Of a stretch of DNA of 64,000 bases, positions 35,413 through 44,650 are shown piece after piece (position 1 is the stretch's first letter; each line of letters starts with the position of its first letter). The translations under genes were made by a program, and so were the position numbers. The notes under the pieces were generated by a model. The model worked only from the letters and a program-made list of their open reading frames with translations, was not told where the DNA came from and searched no databases. This DNA is from JACCWM01 sp040393065 (GTDB lineage Bacteria > Myxococcota_A > Bradymonadia > Bradymonadales > Bradymonadaceae), in assembly GCA_040393065.1 (NCBI GenBank), contig JBEBUW010000004.1:1-64000 (forward strand), written 5' to 3'.

Positions 35413-38160
35413 TTAATCTCGTGCTTCGGCTGCACGAGCCCATTCGAGCAATAGCTGCCCGATTTCCGGCTGATCATGAAATCCGCCAAACATTCCCGCT
35501 CCCGGACCTTCCGCAAATAGCGGCACAAAATTTGCGGAATGAGGCCCGCCAATCCGAACCCTCTGATTGGCTGCAGTCACCGCCCAGGAATACTGCAGAC
35601 TAATAGTCGGCGAAGCATACTCACCCTGTAAGGCCGTATCGGATAACCCTTCGTTACGATGAATCTTATCGATTGCCACCGGCAGCATCGGAACATCAAA
35701 CGAGCCACCACACTGTTTGGCAGCACCACAGCGGCCCTTCGCAAACAGATAATGATTATCCAGAATCGAAAGCGTGTGATCATGATCGGCCGTTACAATC
35801 ACCAACGTATTCTGATGCTTACGTGCATATTCCAGCGCCACCTGCACGGCTTCATCAAAATCCACGATCTCATCGATCAGCGCCTGACTACGATCCAGAG
35901 CATGCTGTGCCCAGTCGATCTGCCCGCCTTCGATCATAAGAAAAAAACCACGTTCACTATTTTCCAGTGCATCAATAGCCGTCCGCGTCATTCGAGCCAG
36001 AGACGGAACCGCAGCATCATGACCCCGCCGTTCAGCAGCCGGCGGAAGTGCTCCACCCGCAAGCAAACGCACAATCGGCTGCTCTTTACTGGCCACCGCA
36101 TCATCCCAGCCCAGTTCTACATGCACGCCACTTTCCTGCAGCTCAGCAATACCACGAGCGCCAAATGCATTCGCGCCGCCACCTGCGACGAAATCAATCC
36201 CATCCGAGCCTTCGATACGTTCGCGAAAGTTCTGAAACTGCCCCGCAATTGTTTTCTCATGACGGCGATCAGGCACATGCGCATAAAACGCCGCCGGCGT
36301 GGCGTGCGTTAACGTCGTGGTCGTCACAAATCCCGTCCGCAACCCGCGCCTTTCTGCCTGTTCCAGAACACTTTCCACACTCTCCAGCACGCCATCCACC
36401 GGCCGCATACCCACAGCACCCGAGCGCGTTCGATGTCCACTTGCCAGAGCCGTCGCCGTTGCTGCTGAATCATTCACCACACGATCCGTACCATGCGTTG
36501 CGACAAGTCCCCGGACCGGCATCGTCAACATTTCCAGCGAACCATGCACATAATAGGCAGCTGTCAGTGCATCGACCCCCAAACCGTCCCCGATCAACAA
36601 AATAACGTTTTCAGGTCGCTCCAGGTTCAGATGCAAACTTTCATCCTTCGACAGCTCCACATTTTCAACGCCCGCAACACTACTTTCCCGAACGAGCTCG
36701 ATCAGCCTCTGACCCAGATCCGCATTGTCTTTCACCGCCGCCACAGACGCTGCTTTGGGCCCCTGCGCAAAAATCGGCACCATCGTCGCCGTATGCGCTG
36801 CTGAAAAACGCTGACCAGGCTCCAAATAAGGTCGGCTCGCGATCGAGAGATGACCAAAATCCGTTGTAAAACGCCGATCACGAGCTTCCTGCGGACCAAA
36901 CGCATAGCGTTGCTCGATAGCCTGCTCCGCACTGATTTCACGAACCGAAGCAGCATTCTCTACACCCAGCCCAATATGATGAGCCGTCGATGGAAACTTC
37001 TGCGGCAGCCCATCCTTCCCGGCAGGAGGCGCGACCGACTGATCTGCTTTCTCCTGACCGCCCAACGCCTGGATATAGAGCGACAAATACGCCGGATCGA
37101 GCACATTCATCCCCCCCGTTTCATGATCTGCCGTCACCACTACCAGCGTATCGTCGCGGCCAGCTGCGTACGCAAGCGCCACGCCAACGGCCTGATCCAT
37201 ATCCAGCGTTTCAGCAACGACCGTCACACCATCCGCATCATGCCCACCCCAGTCGATCATCGAGCCTTCCACCATCAGAAAAAACCCCTGTTCGTTCTCT
37301 CGATCCAGCGTTTCAATCGCAACCTGCGTCATTTCCGCAAGGCTCATCCCCCGCTCGCCACTTAATACAGGCGGCATATCCGAAGGATGCATCAATCCCA
37401 CCAGCTTCGTCACACCTGTCTGCTGCGCTGCCGTAATCTCCTCGGGCGTGCGCGCAATCGTGTAACCCCGCTCCTGCATCACGCCAAACAAATCGACTTC
37501 ATCCTTGCGCGCCTCAAAAAACCTTGTCCCCGCACCCAGCAATACATCTACACCCGAGCGACTCATATCCAGCGCAATGCTTTCGTACGAATTCCGATGA
37601 CTCCGATGCGCTCCAAATGCAGCCGGCGTCGCATGCGTAATTCTCGTCGTTGCAACCAGCCCGGTTCGCAAACCAGATTCACGCGCAACCTCGATCACCG
37701 ACTTCAAATGCCTTGTCGCATCTTCTTCGTCCGCTTCCGACGTCCCCGGCTGTACGCTCACCCCTTCAAAATGCGTCTTATGCCCTGTCGCCAGCGCCGT
37801 CGCACTCGCCGCAGAATCAGTGGTAATAAACTCATACTCATGCGTCGTTGCCAGACCTACGTACGGCATTTTCAACATATGCAATGGCTTACCATGCGCA
37901 TAGGTCGCAGCCGTAACCGCGCCCACACCCATTCCATCGCCGATCACCAAAATAATCCGCTTCGGCGCGCGCTCAGCCTGTGCAACCTGGCTTATTGATT
38001 GCTCGGCCGTTTCCACAGAGGCCTGCGTATGTACTGGATCCGTTTTGCCCGGCCGCGCACATCCCGCCCAAATTATCAACATCACCACAAAAACACCGCA
38101 CCAGGCCATAGCACGCCCGGAAAATCCCTTGTTCACTGCCCGAATCCTCCACAACTTCAT
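35413..38160 (-). CDS. Tandem double-domain alkaline phosphatase lipoprotein
   Basis: 915 residues; single-domain PhoA-type enzymes have about 450. A lipobox IIWAGC ends the signal at Cys34. Domain 1 (about 65-480): metal Asp75 in VIGDGMG, nucleophile Ser116 in TTDSAAS, THATPAAFGAH, EGSMIDWGGHDAD, VTADHETGG and a late His in AAHTATMVPIF. Domain 2 (about 510-905) repeats every motif: LIGDGLG, VNDSAATATALASG, THATPAAFYAH, EGGQIDWAQHALD, VTADHDHT and PHSANFVPLF. Both halves therefore look catalytic. It would hydrolyse phosphate monoesters at the cell surface or in the periplasm. The two halves differ clearly, so the duplication is old. The gene lies between two convergent or same-strand lipoprotein genes; no Pho box was identified. 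Confidence 0.92.
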   Translation of the reverse strand: MKLWRIRAVNKGFSGRAMAWCGVFVVMLIIWAGCARPGKTDPVHTQASVETAEQSISQVAQAERAPKRIILVIGDGMGVGAVTAATYAHGKPLHMLKMPYVGLATTHEYEFITTDSAASATALATGHKTHFEGVSVQPGTSEADEEDATRHLKSVIEVARESGLRTGLVATTRITHATPAAFGAHRSHRNSYESIALDMSRSGVDVLLGAGTRFFEARKDEVDLFGVMQERGYTIARTPEEITAAQQTGVTKLVGLMHPSDMPPVLSGERGMSLAEMTQVAIETLDRENEQGFFLMVEGSMIDWGGHDADGVTVVAETLDMDQAVGVALAYAAGRDDTLVVVTADHETGGMNVLDPAYLSLYIQALGGQEKADQSVAPPAGKDGLPQKFPSTAHHIGLGVENAASVREISAEQAIEQRYAFGPQEARDRRFTTDFGHLSIASRPYLEPGQRFSAAHTATMVPIFAQGPKAASVAAVKDNADLGQRLIELVRESSVAGVENVELSKDESLHLNLERPENVILLIGDGLGVDALTAAYYVHGSLEMLTMPVRGLVATHGTDRVVNDSAATATALASGHRTRSGAVGMRPVDGVLESVESVLEQAERRGLRTGFVTTTTLTHATPAAFYAHVPDRRHEKTIAGQFQNFRERIEGSDGIDFVAGGGANAFGARGIAELQESGVHVELGWDDAVASKEQPIVRLLAGGALPPAAERRGHDAAVPSLARMTRTAIDALENSERGFFLMIEGGQIDWAQHALDRSQALIDEIVDFDEAVQVALEYARKHQNTLVIVTADHDHTLSILDNHYLFAKGRCGAAKQCGGSFDVPMLPVAIDKIHRNEGLSDTALQGEYASPTISLQYSWAVTAANQRVRIGGPHSANFVPLFAEGPGAGMFGGFHDQPEIGQLLLEWARAAEARD

Positions 38161-38190
38161 TGGGAAACTCTCTTAGAAACCTTCTATCAA

Positions 38191-39876
38191 TCAATGTGGC
38201 AGCGTTAACAAAACCTGCCGGGCATCAGAAATCCCCTCCAGTTCATAAATCTCCTGGGTCGCTGTCACAGCTGCCGAACGCCCCGCCAGCAGCACATACC
38301 TTACCAATGCGTCAACTCGTGCCGAAGCCTCATCACTCGCCCGCGCACGTTTGAGGAAAGTCGCACGGTACCCGTCAAAACTTTCCCCGATCGCCTCCAT
38401 CACCTTCTCCGCAGCAGCCCTACGCAATCGGCCTTCAATCGCTTGCTCTGCAGGCAATTCCGCGAACTTTCCCGCCAGCCCGATGATCGGATGCGAATCA
38501 TAGGCATCATCGCTGTATTCCACCGACAATTCTCTGGACATCACCACCGCTTCGCGGCCATCCCTATGCTCAATTCTGACGTCCACATCGACCAGCCCCG
38601 CCATCCAATACGTCGTGACCGAATAACTGTAAATCGAGTAAACAGGCTCCTCGACAAATCTATCCGTATAATATATCCGATCCCGTAAACGCTGCACCTC
38701 TTTACGCCGATACTGAACATCACCATACGCTCGCTCTAAATCACGCTGAGCTCTTTCCAGACGACTCAAAGCACTCCGCGACTGCGTATCATAGTTGCTA
38801 TTACGCTCCCGCTCCCGCGCTCTCTCCAGCTCGACCTGATAACGCCCGACTTCCCGCTGCTCGTCTGTGGTTCGACGCTCAGCCTGCATCAAACGGCTCT
38901 CAGCCTGATACAATTGCCGCTCTAAATTCTCGTACTCCGGATTCGATAAAGTCCTCGTACCCGACTGATACTCAACACTCTCCGTGCGCGGCAATTGCCG
39001 ATAATCAAACGCAATAGGCAAAGGCCCAACATACACATTCGCATCGACTTCCTGCTCCAAACCATCACGAATCAACTGCACGTAAGGAGAATTCGCGGCT
39101 CTAATCTCCGCCGCCGTCCACAGATTCACCGTATTCGCCGCTGACTCCTGCAATACATGAACCCGGTACAAAAGCTGCGACCGGACAGCCTGCCAGACCC
39201 GATCTCTTTCCGCTTGATATAATGGATCTTCATCCAAATGCGCCGCTTTTCCGAACAACAAAAGCGCACGCGCCTCATGCCCATCCCTACGTGCACCCAG
39301 ACCCGTTTCATACAACTTCGCAGCCCAGATCTGCGAAATCTCATCGTGCTTCCCGGCAAAATCATACTGCGTACTAAGCGCACTTTCGGAATACTTCTCA
39401 TACACACGCAAACTATAGGAAAAGTCACCTCGCGCTAGCCCCGCCTCAGCCGATTCAATCGCCTGCTGCAACAACTTCATCCGAAATTCCTGAACCTCTG
39501 GATACGATCCCGAAACCTGAGACGCCCCACTCCATTCCACCAGTGCTGCCAGAACATCGCCCTCCGCCAGCCATCTCTCAGCCTCGGCAAGCCGAAGCCG
39601 AACCACCTCCGCCCGCGCCGCACGAATCCCCGCAACAGCTTCTTCGGATTCCGGCCTGGCCTCCAGAGCCTCCTCATAAGCCACCAACGCGGCTTCATAC
39701 TGCCCGCTTTCAAACAACGCATCGCCACGCTTCAAAGCGCGACTATGCGTACAGCCCACCAGAAACAAAATACAAACAAGACACGCAGCACACTGCAAAG
39801 TCCGACGAAGGCCCCTCATTACACGGCGCCGATCTCCCCGTTCTCCAAGCATCATCCGACTCCATAGCGATTCCAT
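38191..39876 (-). CDS. TPR/coiled-coil lipoprotein
   Basis: Up to 561 residues. A lipobox (CILFLVGC) is followed by TPR-like helices (GDALFESGQYEAALVAYEEA) to about residue 250, a Gln/Glu/Arg-rich coiled coil at about 310-400 (ERQLYQAESRLMQAERRTTD) and a beta-rich C-terminal domain. Three starts are possible: 39876, 39855 (GGAG 4-5 nt upstream) and 39819. 39876 lies only 7 bp past the rplQ terminator hairpin, so a downstream start with the promoter between is more likely. It precedes the alkaline phosphatase gene by 30 bp and may be co-transcribed with it. Confidence 0.75.
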   Translation of the reverse strand: MESLWSRMMLGERGDRRRVMRGLRRTLQCAACLVCILFLVGCTHSRALKRGDALFESGQYEAALVAYEEALEARPESEEAVAGIRAARAEVVRLRLAEAERWLAEGDVLAALVEWSGASQVSGSYPEVQEFRMKLLQQAIESAEAGLARGDFSYSLRVYEKYSESALSTQYDFAGKHDEISQIWAAKLYETGLGARRDGHEARALLLFGKAAHLDEDPLYQAERDRVWQAVRSQLLYRVHVLQESAANTVNLWTAAEIRAANSPYVQLIRDGLEQEVDANVYVGPLPIAFDYRQLPRTESVEYQSGTRTLSNPEYENLERQLYQAESRLMQAERRTTDEQREVGRYQVELERARERERNSNYDTQSRSALSRLERAQRDLERAYGDVQYRRKEVQRLRDRIYYTDRFVEEPVYSIYSYSVTTYWMAGLVDVDVRIEHRDGREAVVMSRELSVEYSDDAYDSHPIIGLAGKFAELPAEQAIEGRLRRAAAEKVMEAIGESFDGYRATFLKRARASDEASARVDALVRYVLLAGRSAAVTATQEIYELEGISDARQVLLTLPH

Positions 39877-39882
39877 TCAAAA

Positions 39883-39917
39883 AAAATCCCGCCAGGACAG
39901 AGTCCTGGCGGGATTTT
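39883..39917. terminator. Terminator of the ribosomal protein supercluster
   Basis: AAAATCCCGCCAGGAC (39883-39898) pairs with GTCCTGGCGGGATTTT (39902-39917), a 16-bp perfect stem with a tight loop, ending in an A/T-run on each side. It follows rplQ by 33 bp on the minus strand. Confidence 0.95.
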
Positions 39918-39950
39918 AAATAACATCATCAGCTAAAGATAATCTGAAGA

Positions 39951-40400
39951 TTATTCTTCGCCTTCTTCCTCGCCTTCGTCATCAACGAACTGATCACGAA
40001 TGTGAGCCGGGTAGCGCAGAGCTTCGGTGTTCTCCAGAGTCGAACCAACCCAGGAAACACGCGTAATCGGTGCGTTGTCCGATGTGCGGTTACCGATCTT
40101 GATCAGACGCGTATATCCGCCCTGACGATTCACGATAACATCGCGTTTGGCCAGGTCTTCAAACAATTTTCCAACCAGCTCGGCATCACCGATCTGAGCC
40201 AGAGCCTGACGGCGAGCATGCAAGGTACCACGCTTGCCAAGGGTAATGAGACGATCCGTGATCCGGCGCAGTTCTTTCGCTTTCGCATCGGTCGTTTCGA
40301 TAATTTCATACTTCAAAAGGCTTTTCGCCATATTGTTCAGCATCGCTTTGCGATGTGATGCGGTTCGGCTAAGCGAACGCCCGGAATTCAAATGTCGCAT
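39951..40400 (-). CDS. rplQ: 50S ribosomal protein bL17
   Basis: 149 residues of the large-subunit protein near the tunnel exit. The N-terminus MRHLNSGRSLSRTASHRKAM and LITLGKRG are family signatures. The C-terminus has an acidic tail (DDEGEEEGEE) that is longer than in E. coli (127 residues). ATG 40400 is set by homology and an upstream AAGGA; the reading from 40430 adds ten unlikely residues. Last gene of the alpha operon, followed by a strong terminator. Confidence 0.97.
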   Translation of the reverse strand: MRHLNSGRSLSRTASHRKAMLNNMAKSLLKYEIIETTDAKAKELRRITDRLITLGKRGTLHARRQALAQIGDAELVGKLFEDLAKRDVIVNRQGGYTRLIKIGNRTSDNAPITRVSWVGSTLENTEALRYPAHIRDQFVDDEGEEEGEE

Positions 40401-40463
40401 AATCTCTATCCTTGTGATGCGCGAGGCCAATGACCTCTACAGTTTCAATGGCCTGACGCGGGC

Positions 40464-41468
40464 TCAAACACCCTCGGCCGATTTTCGTTCAAGCTCTTTT
40501 GGCGGCCAGTTGTCAATCCGAATTCCAAGCTCAAGATTCATCTTCGACAGTACACCCTTGATTTCCTCAAGGGATTTACGACCGAAGTTCTTGGTCTTCA
40601 GCAATTCTGCTTCGGACTTCTGTACGAGATCGCCCAGGTACTTAATTCCTGCGGACTGAAGGCAATTGAACGCACGAACCGTCAACTCCAACTCATCGAT
40701 CGGCTTAAGCAGGTTTTCATTGAACTCCGGCTCAGCTTCCTCGAAAACTTCCACAGGCTCCGCAGCCTCATCGAAGTTAATGAAGATCGATACCTGTTCC
40801 TTGAGAATTTTCGCAGCATACGCCACCGCATCCTCAGGAACCACACTACCATCCGTCCACACTTCCAGCGTAAGACGATTATAGTCCGTACGCTGCGCAA
40901 CACGCGCGTTGGTGATCTGATAGTTCACCTTGCGAATCGGGCTGAAAAGACTATCGATAGGAATCACACCGATCGGATCATCTTCCGACTTATTGTCTTC
41001 TGCCACAACATAGCCACGACCACTCTCAACGGTCAGTTCCATCCGCAGATGACCCTTCTCGCTGACGGTAGCAATGACATGATCGCGGTTCAGAACCTCG
41101 ACATTCGCATTCACTGCAATATCAGCACCCGTAACGACTTTCGGCCCTTGAACATCAATGGTTACGACCTGTGGATCATGTCCGTGCAACTTCAGGCGCA
41201 ACTCCTTCAAGTTCAGGATGATGTCAGTAACATCTTCCTTGACCTCGGGCAGACTCGTAAACTCGTGCAATGCACCATCAATGCGCACTTTGGTTACCGC
41301 CGCGCCCATGATGCTGCTCAAAAGAATGCGTCGCAGAGCGTTCCCCAGCGTGATACCATAGCCGCGCTCAAAAGGTTCGCACACAAATTTTGCATACGTA
41401 TCCGTTTTTGAGCGAGGATCAATGGTCACCTCGCGAGGTTTAATTAGTTCTCGCCAGTTTCGGTACAT
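40464..41468 (-). CDS. rpoA: RNA polymerase alpha subunit
   Basis: 334 residues. The N-terminal dimerisation domain shows YAKFVCEPFERGYGITLGNALRRILLSS; the C-terminal domain shows ELTVRAFNCLQSAGIKYLGDLVQKSEAELLKTKNFGRKSLEEIK, which contacts activators and UP elements. GGAGG precedes the ATG. It normally follows rpsD, but here rpsK is directly upstream with a 109-bp hairpin-bearing spacer. Confidence 0.98.
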   Translation of the reverse strand: MYRNWRELIKPREVTIDPRSKTDTYAKFVCEPFERGYGITLGNALRRILLSSIMGAAVTKVRIDGALHEFTSLPEVKEDVTDIILNLKELRLKLHGHDPQVVTIDVQGPKVVTGADIAVNANVEVLNRDHVIATVSEKGHLRMELTVESGRGYVVAEDNKSEDDPIGVIPIDSLFSPIRKVNYQITNARVAQRTDYNRLTLEVWTDGSVVPEDAVAYAAKILKEQVSIFINFDEAAEPVEVFEEAEPEFNENLLKPIDELELTVRAFNCLQSAGIKYLGDLVQKSEAELLKTKNFGRKSLEEIKGVLSKMNLELGIRIDNWPPKELERKSAEGV

Positions 41469-41506
41469 TTACGATGCCTCCGCAACAACGGTTGATAAAT
41501 CACAGC

Positions 41507-41540
41507 AGGACGGACATCGCACTCTTGCGACATCCATCCT
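41507..41540 (-). other. Long hairpin between rpsK and rpoA, at the place of missing rpsD
   Basis: The arms 41507-41521 and 41526-41540 pair over 15 bp around a CTCT loop. On the transcribed strand three of the pairs are G-U, so the RNA stem is continuous. No U-tract follows. Confidence 0.7.
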
Positions 41541-41577
41541 ACCGAAATGATCGAACGCAAACGCTCGATGCCGACTC

Positions 41578-41967
41578 TTAAACGCGACGGCGCTTGGGAG
41601 GACGGCAACCGTTGTGAGGCAGCGGCGTCACGTCACGAATCGCCGTGATCTTCAGCCCTGCCGACTGCAACGAACGCAGAGCAGACTCACGTCCCGGACC
41701 CGGTCCCTTCAAATATACAGAGATCGTCTTCAGACCATGCTCCTGAGCTTTACGCGCTGCATCCTCAGCCGCAATACCGGCAGCATACGGCGTGGACTTT
41801 TTGGAGCCCTTAAAACCGCGTGCACCTGCACTGGACCACGACAGAGCGTTGCCGGAGGCATCCGTCAACGTCACCAATGTGTTGTTAAACGTCGCGTGAA
41901 CGTGCGCAATGCCCGTCTGGACATTTTTGCGAACCTTGCGCTTGATTTTGGTCTTACCTTTTACCAT
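41578..41967 (-). CDS. rpsK: 30S ribosomal protein uS11
   Basis: 129 residues, as in E. coli. Signatures: GIAHVHATFNNTLVTLTD, GFKGSKKSTPYAAGIAAEDAARKA, PGPGRESALR and the C-terminal TPLPHNGCRPPKRRRV. It binds 16S rRNA on the platform. The gene follows rpsM by 113 bp. In most bacteria rpsD is next; here it is not present. Confidence 0.98.
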   Translation of the reverse strand: MVKGKTKIKRKVRKNVQTGIAHVHATFNNTLVTLTDASGNALSWSSAGARGFKGSKKSTPYAAGIAAEDAARKAQEHGLKTISVYLKGPGPGRESALRSLQSAGLKITAIRDVTPLPHNGCRPPKRRRV

Positions 41968-42080
41968 GACTCAAACTCTCCCATGCGCCCATATAACAGG
42001 GCCAACCACTGCAGGTGGGTTTCCACCGCTCACGACCTGATCCCCGATACCCGAGGACTGTCGGTTGACTATTCTCAATC

Positions 42081-42449
42081 TCAGCGCTTCTTACGAGCCA
42101 TCGCACGGCGGGGCCCACGACGCGTACGCGCATTGGTCTTCGTGCGTTGTCCACGTACCGGAAGGTTACGACGATGTCGCAGCCCACGATAGCAGCCCAG
42201 GTCTTTCAGACGCTTAATATTCATCTGAACTTCGCGACGAAGATCACCTTCCACCTTATAGTGGTTCTCGATGACTTCGCGAATTGCGCGAACTTCGTTT
42301 TCGGTCAAATCGTCTGCCTGTGAAGCTCCGTCAATCTCAGCGCGGGCAAGAATTTCCTTGGCCTTCGCACGTCCGATTCCGTAAATATAGGTCAGAGCGA
42401 TATCAATGCGTTTTTTACGCGGTAAGTCGACACCAGCAATACGTGCCAC
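42081..42449 (-). CDS. rpsM: 30S ribosomal protein uS13
   Basis: 122 residues. Starts MARIAGVDLPRKKRIDIALTYIYGIG; C-terminal RGLRHRRNLPVRGQRTKTNARTRRG is the tRNA-contacting tail. It makes head-to-50S bridges. First 30S gene of the alpha operon after rpmJ, 74 bp downstream of it. Confidence 0.98.
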   Translation of the reverse strand: MARIAGVDLPRKKRIDIALTYIYGIGRAKAKEILARAEIDGASQADDLTENEVRAIREVIENHYKVEGDLRREVQMNIKRLKDLGCYRGLRHRRNLPVRGQRTKTNARTRRGPRRAMARKKR

Positions 42450-42523
42450 GTGAATCTCCTACTCTTATTATGGGTCCTGGCTTCTGAGCTCATGCTCTTT
42501 ACGCCAGTTTCTCAAAGGACCGT

Positions 42524-42637
42524 TTATCCCTGCCGTTGTTTGTGCCGAGGATTGATGCAGATCACACGTACAACACCTTTGCGGCGGATGATCTTACAAT
42601 TATCACAAATTTTCTTTACTGATGGCCTGACTTTCAT
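42524..42637 (-). CDS. rpmJ: 50S ribosomal protein bL36 (zinc-ribbon form)
   Basis: 37 residues: MKVRPSVKKICDNCKIIRRK then GVVRVICINPRHKQRQG. Cys11, Cys14, Cys27 and His32 are the zinc ligands of the C+ form. The ATG at 42637 lies between infA and rpsM on the minus strand, its normal position, with GGAGAC about 5 nt upstream (AGGAGACTGGTC before the ATG). Confidence 0.97.
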   Translation of the reverse strand: MKVRPSVKKICDNCKIIRRKGVVRVICINPRHKQRQG

Positions 42638-42742
42638 GACCAGTCTCCTTCGTTCGTTATTTCGCACGCGCCCGCTCTGAAACCAGAACAGACGGAAGTC
42701 CTAAAATATACTCTACCTGCATCCAGGCCGAATAAGCTGAAA

Positions 42743-42961
42743 TTACTTCTCGCGGTATACGATGCGCCCACGTGTCAAATCATACGGCGAAAGCTCCACC
42801 GTGACCGTATCGCCAGGAAGAATTCGAATAAAGTGCATTCTCATCTTGCCGGAAATATGCGCAAGCACCTGATGACCGTTTTCCAGTTCTACACGAAACA
42901 TGGCGTTCGGCAGTGGTTCGATGACCTTGCCCTGGACTTCGATTGCCTCTTCTTTCGCCAT
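42743..42961 (-). CDS. infA: Translation initiation factor IF-1
   Basis: 72 residues. S1-like OB fold with the IF-1 signatures EVQGKVIEPLPNAMFRVELENGHQVLAHISGKMR and ILPGDTVTVELSPYDLTRGRIVYR. It occupies the ribosomal A site during initiation. It lies between map and rpmJ, the same place as in Bacillus and many deltaproteobacteria. Confidence 0.98.
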   Translation of the reverse strand: MAKEEAIEVQGKVIEPLPNAMFRVELENGHQVLAHISGKMRMHFIRILPGDTVTVELSPYDLTRGRIVYREK

Positions 42962-43064
42962 AAAATAACACCTTCAATTCAAGTAACGAATGTCGACGTC
43001 GCGGATCACTCGTCCGAAGCGTCAGGATAGAACCACACGCGACAAGGGGGCGTTAAATACACAC

Positions 43065-43859
43065 TCAATTGCGCGAAGTCAAGACGATTGGACCATTCTC
43101 TGTAATCGCAACCGTATGTTCAAAATGTGCCGACATCGATCCATCGGCTGTTGTGATGGTCCAGCCATCTTTCGTGCGTTTTGTCCGCCCGGTGCCAAGG
43201 TTTAGCATCGGCTCAATTGCCAATACCATACCTGGCCTAAGTCGTGGCCCACTCACAGGTTTGTAGCCGTGAGGCACATAATTTGGGACCTGTGGATCTT
43301 CATGAAGATCCCGGCCGATCCCATGACCGACAAAATCACGAACAATTCCATAACCAAAAGGCTTTACGATCCGTTCGACAGCAGCACCGATCTCATGCAG
43401 CCGCCGATCGACTTTGCATTGGGCGATCGCTTCCGCAAGAGCTCGCTGGGTGATCTCTAAAAGTTGAGCCACCTCTGCCGAAACCTCGCCAACCGCCAAC
43501 GTCCTGGCGCTATCTCCGTAAAACCCTTCAAAAACACATCCGAAATCTACCGAGACAATATCACCGGAAGCCAGAACCTGATCGGCAGATGGAATCCCAT
43601 GCACGATCGCATCATTGACCGATGTGCAGAGAACTCCCGGAAACGGTGCCCCACCGCTATCACTTGGATAACCCAAAAACGCGCTAGAAGCACCGCGACT
43701 TCTCATGACATCATGCGCGATCTCATCAAGCTGCAAAGTAGTTACACCAGGAGCAACATGTGCCTCCACAGCATCAAGCACCTCGCACACGATCGCGCCT
43801 GCCTGTGCCATGATGGCAATTTCTTCCTTACTTTTTAACAATATCTGAGAGCGCGCCAT
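43065..43859 (-). CDS. map: Methionine aminopeptidase type I
   Basis: 264 residues. Removes the N-terminal Met during translation. The five metal ligands are visible: Asp in SVDFGC, Asp in YGDSART, His in VGHGIGRDLHEDP, Glu in AIEPML and Glu in AHFEHTV; His in VNDAIVHGIP shapes the active site. No N-terminal SH3 or zinc extension. It follows adk by 30 bp. Confidence 0.97.
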   Translation of the reverse strand: MARSQILLKSKEEIAIMAQAGAIVCEVLDAVEAHVAPGVTTLQLDEIAHDVMRSRGASSAFLGYPSDSGGAPFPGVLCTSVNDAIVHGIPSADQVLASGDIVSVDFGCVFEGFYGDSARTLAVGEVSAEVAQLLEITQRALAEAIAQCKVDRRLHEIGAAVERIVKPFGYGIVRDFVGHGIGRDLHEDPQVPNYVPHGYKPVSGPRLRPGMVLAIEPMLNLGTGRTKRTKDGWTITTADGSMSAHFEHTVAITENGPIVLTSRN

Positions 43860-43889
43860 GAACTTTCCAGCTAAATACAGTGATTGAAT

Positions 43890-44537
43890 TCACTGCGAAA
43901 CAGCATCAACCACCGATTCTTCCACTTCGTCCGGAGAACGCTCGCCGTCAATATCAACCAGCACGCCTTTAGAACGATAGAATTCGACAAGAGGATTAGT
44001 CTGTTTCCAGTAAGCTTCAAGCCGATTCAAAATGGTTGCTTCCTGATCGTCCTCACGCTTCACAAGACCAACATGCCCACATACGTCGCAGGTATTTGCT
44101 ACTTTCGGAGCATTAAAAATCTCGTGATACACAGCACCACAGCTCGGACAACTGATCCGACCACCAAGGCGTCGAACTACTTCTTGATCCGAAACCTTAA
44201 TATTCAGTACCGCATCCAGATCAAGCCCCATATCGGCAAGCGCTTCGGCCTGCGCACGAGTGCGCGGAAAACCGTCTAGAATAAACCCCTGCGCGCCTTT
44301 CTCACCGCCCAGGCAATCGCGAACAATGCCGATTACGACGTCATCCGGAACAAGTTCCCCGGCATCCATATAACGACCCGCTTCCACGCCCAGCGGAGTA
44401 GCTTCCCGCCGCGCTTCGCGCAACATATCGCCCGTCGAAACATGAGGAACCGAAAGCCTTTCAGAAAGCATTTTAGCCTGCGTTCCTTTTCCTGCCCCCG
44501 GCGGTCCAAGCATCATCAATCGTTTTTTTGCCATCAT
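43890..44537 (-). CDS. adk: Adenylate kinase with zinc-binding LID
   Basis: 215 residues. Converts AMP and ATP to two ADP. P-loop GPPGAGKGTQ; LSERLSVPHVSTGDMLRE; DGFPRTRAQAEAL. The long LID holds a four-Cys zinc site (CPSCGAVYH and CDVCG), typical of Gram-positives and many deltaproteobacteria. The ATG at 44537 is 5 nt after AGG; ATG 44534 is equally possible, and the GTG at 44543 is less so. Confidence 0.97.
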   Translation of the reverse strand: MMAKKRLMMLGPPGAGKGTQAKMLSERLSVPHVSTGDMLREARREATPLGVEAGRYMDAGELVPDDVVIGIVRDCLGGEKGAQGFILDGFPRTRAQAEALADMGLDLDAVLNIKVSDQEVVRRLGGRISCPSCGAVYHEIFNAPKVANTCDVCGHVGLVKREDDQEATILNRLEAYWKQTNPLVEFYRSKGVLVDIDGERSPDEVEESVVDAVSQ

Positions 44538-44571
44538 CCGCACCTGCCAAAAATTTGTGAAAAAATATCGG

Positions 44572-44610
44572 ACAGACCCATCATCCTTTGGGCAAAGGAG
44601 ATGGGTCTGT
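44572..44610 (-). terminator. Hairpin after secY, possible attenuator
   Basis: ACAGACCCATC (44572-44582) pairs with GATGGGTCTGT (44600-44610), with inner CCTTT/AAAGG. On the minus strand a T6 run starts about 8 nt after the stem. It lies 40 bp past the secY stop and before adk. Confidence 0.6.
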
Positions 44611-44650
44611 TCAATGCGATCGCAGTCTGACCGAGCTACAACCAGAGGAA

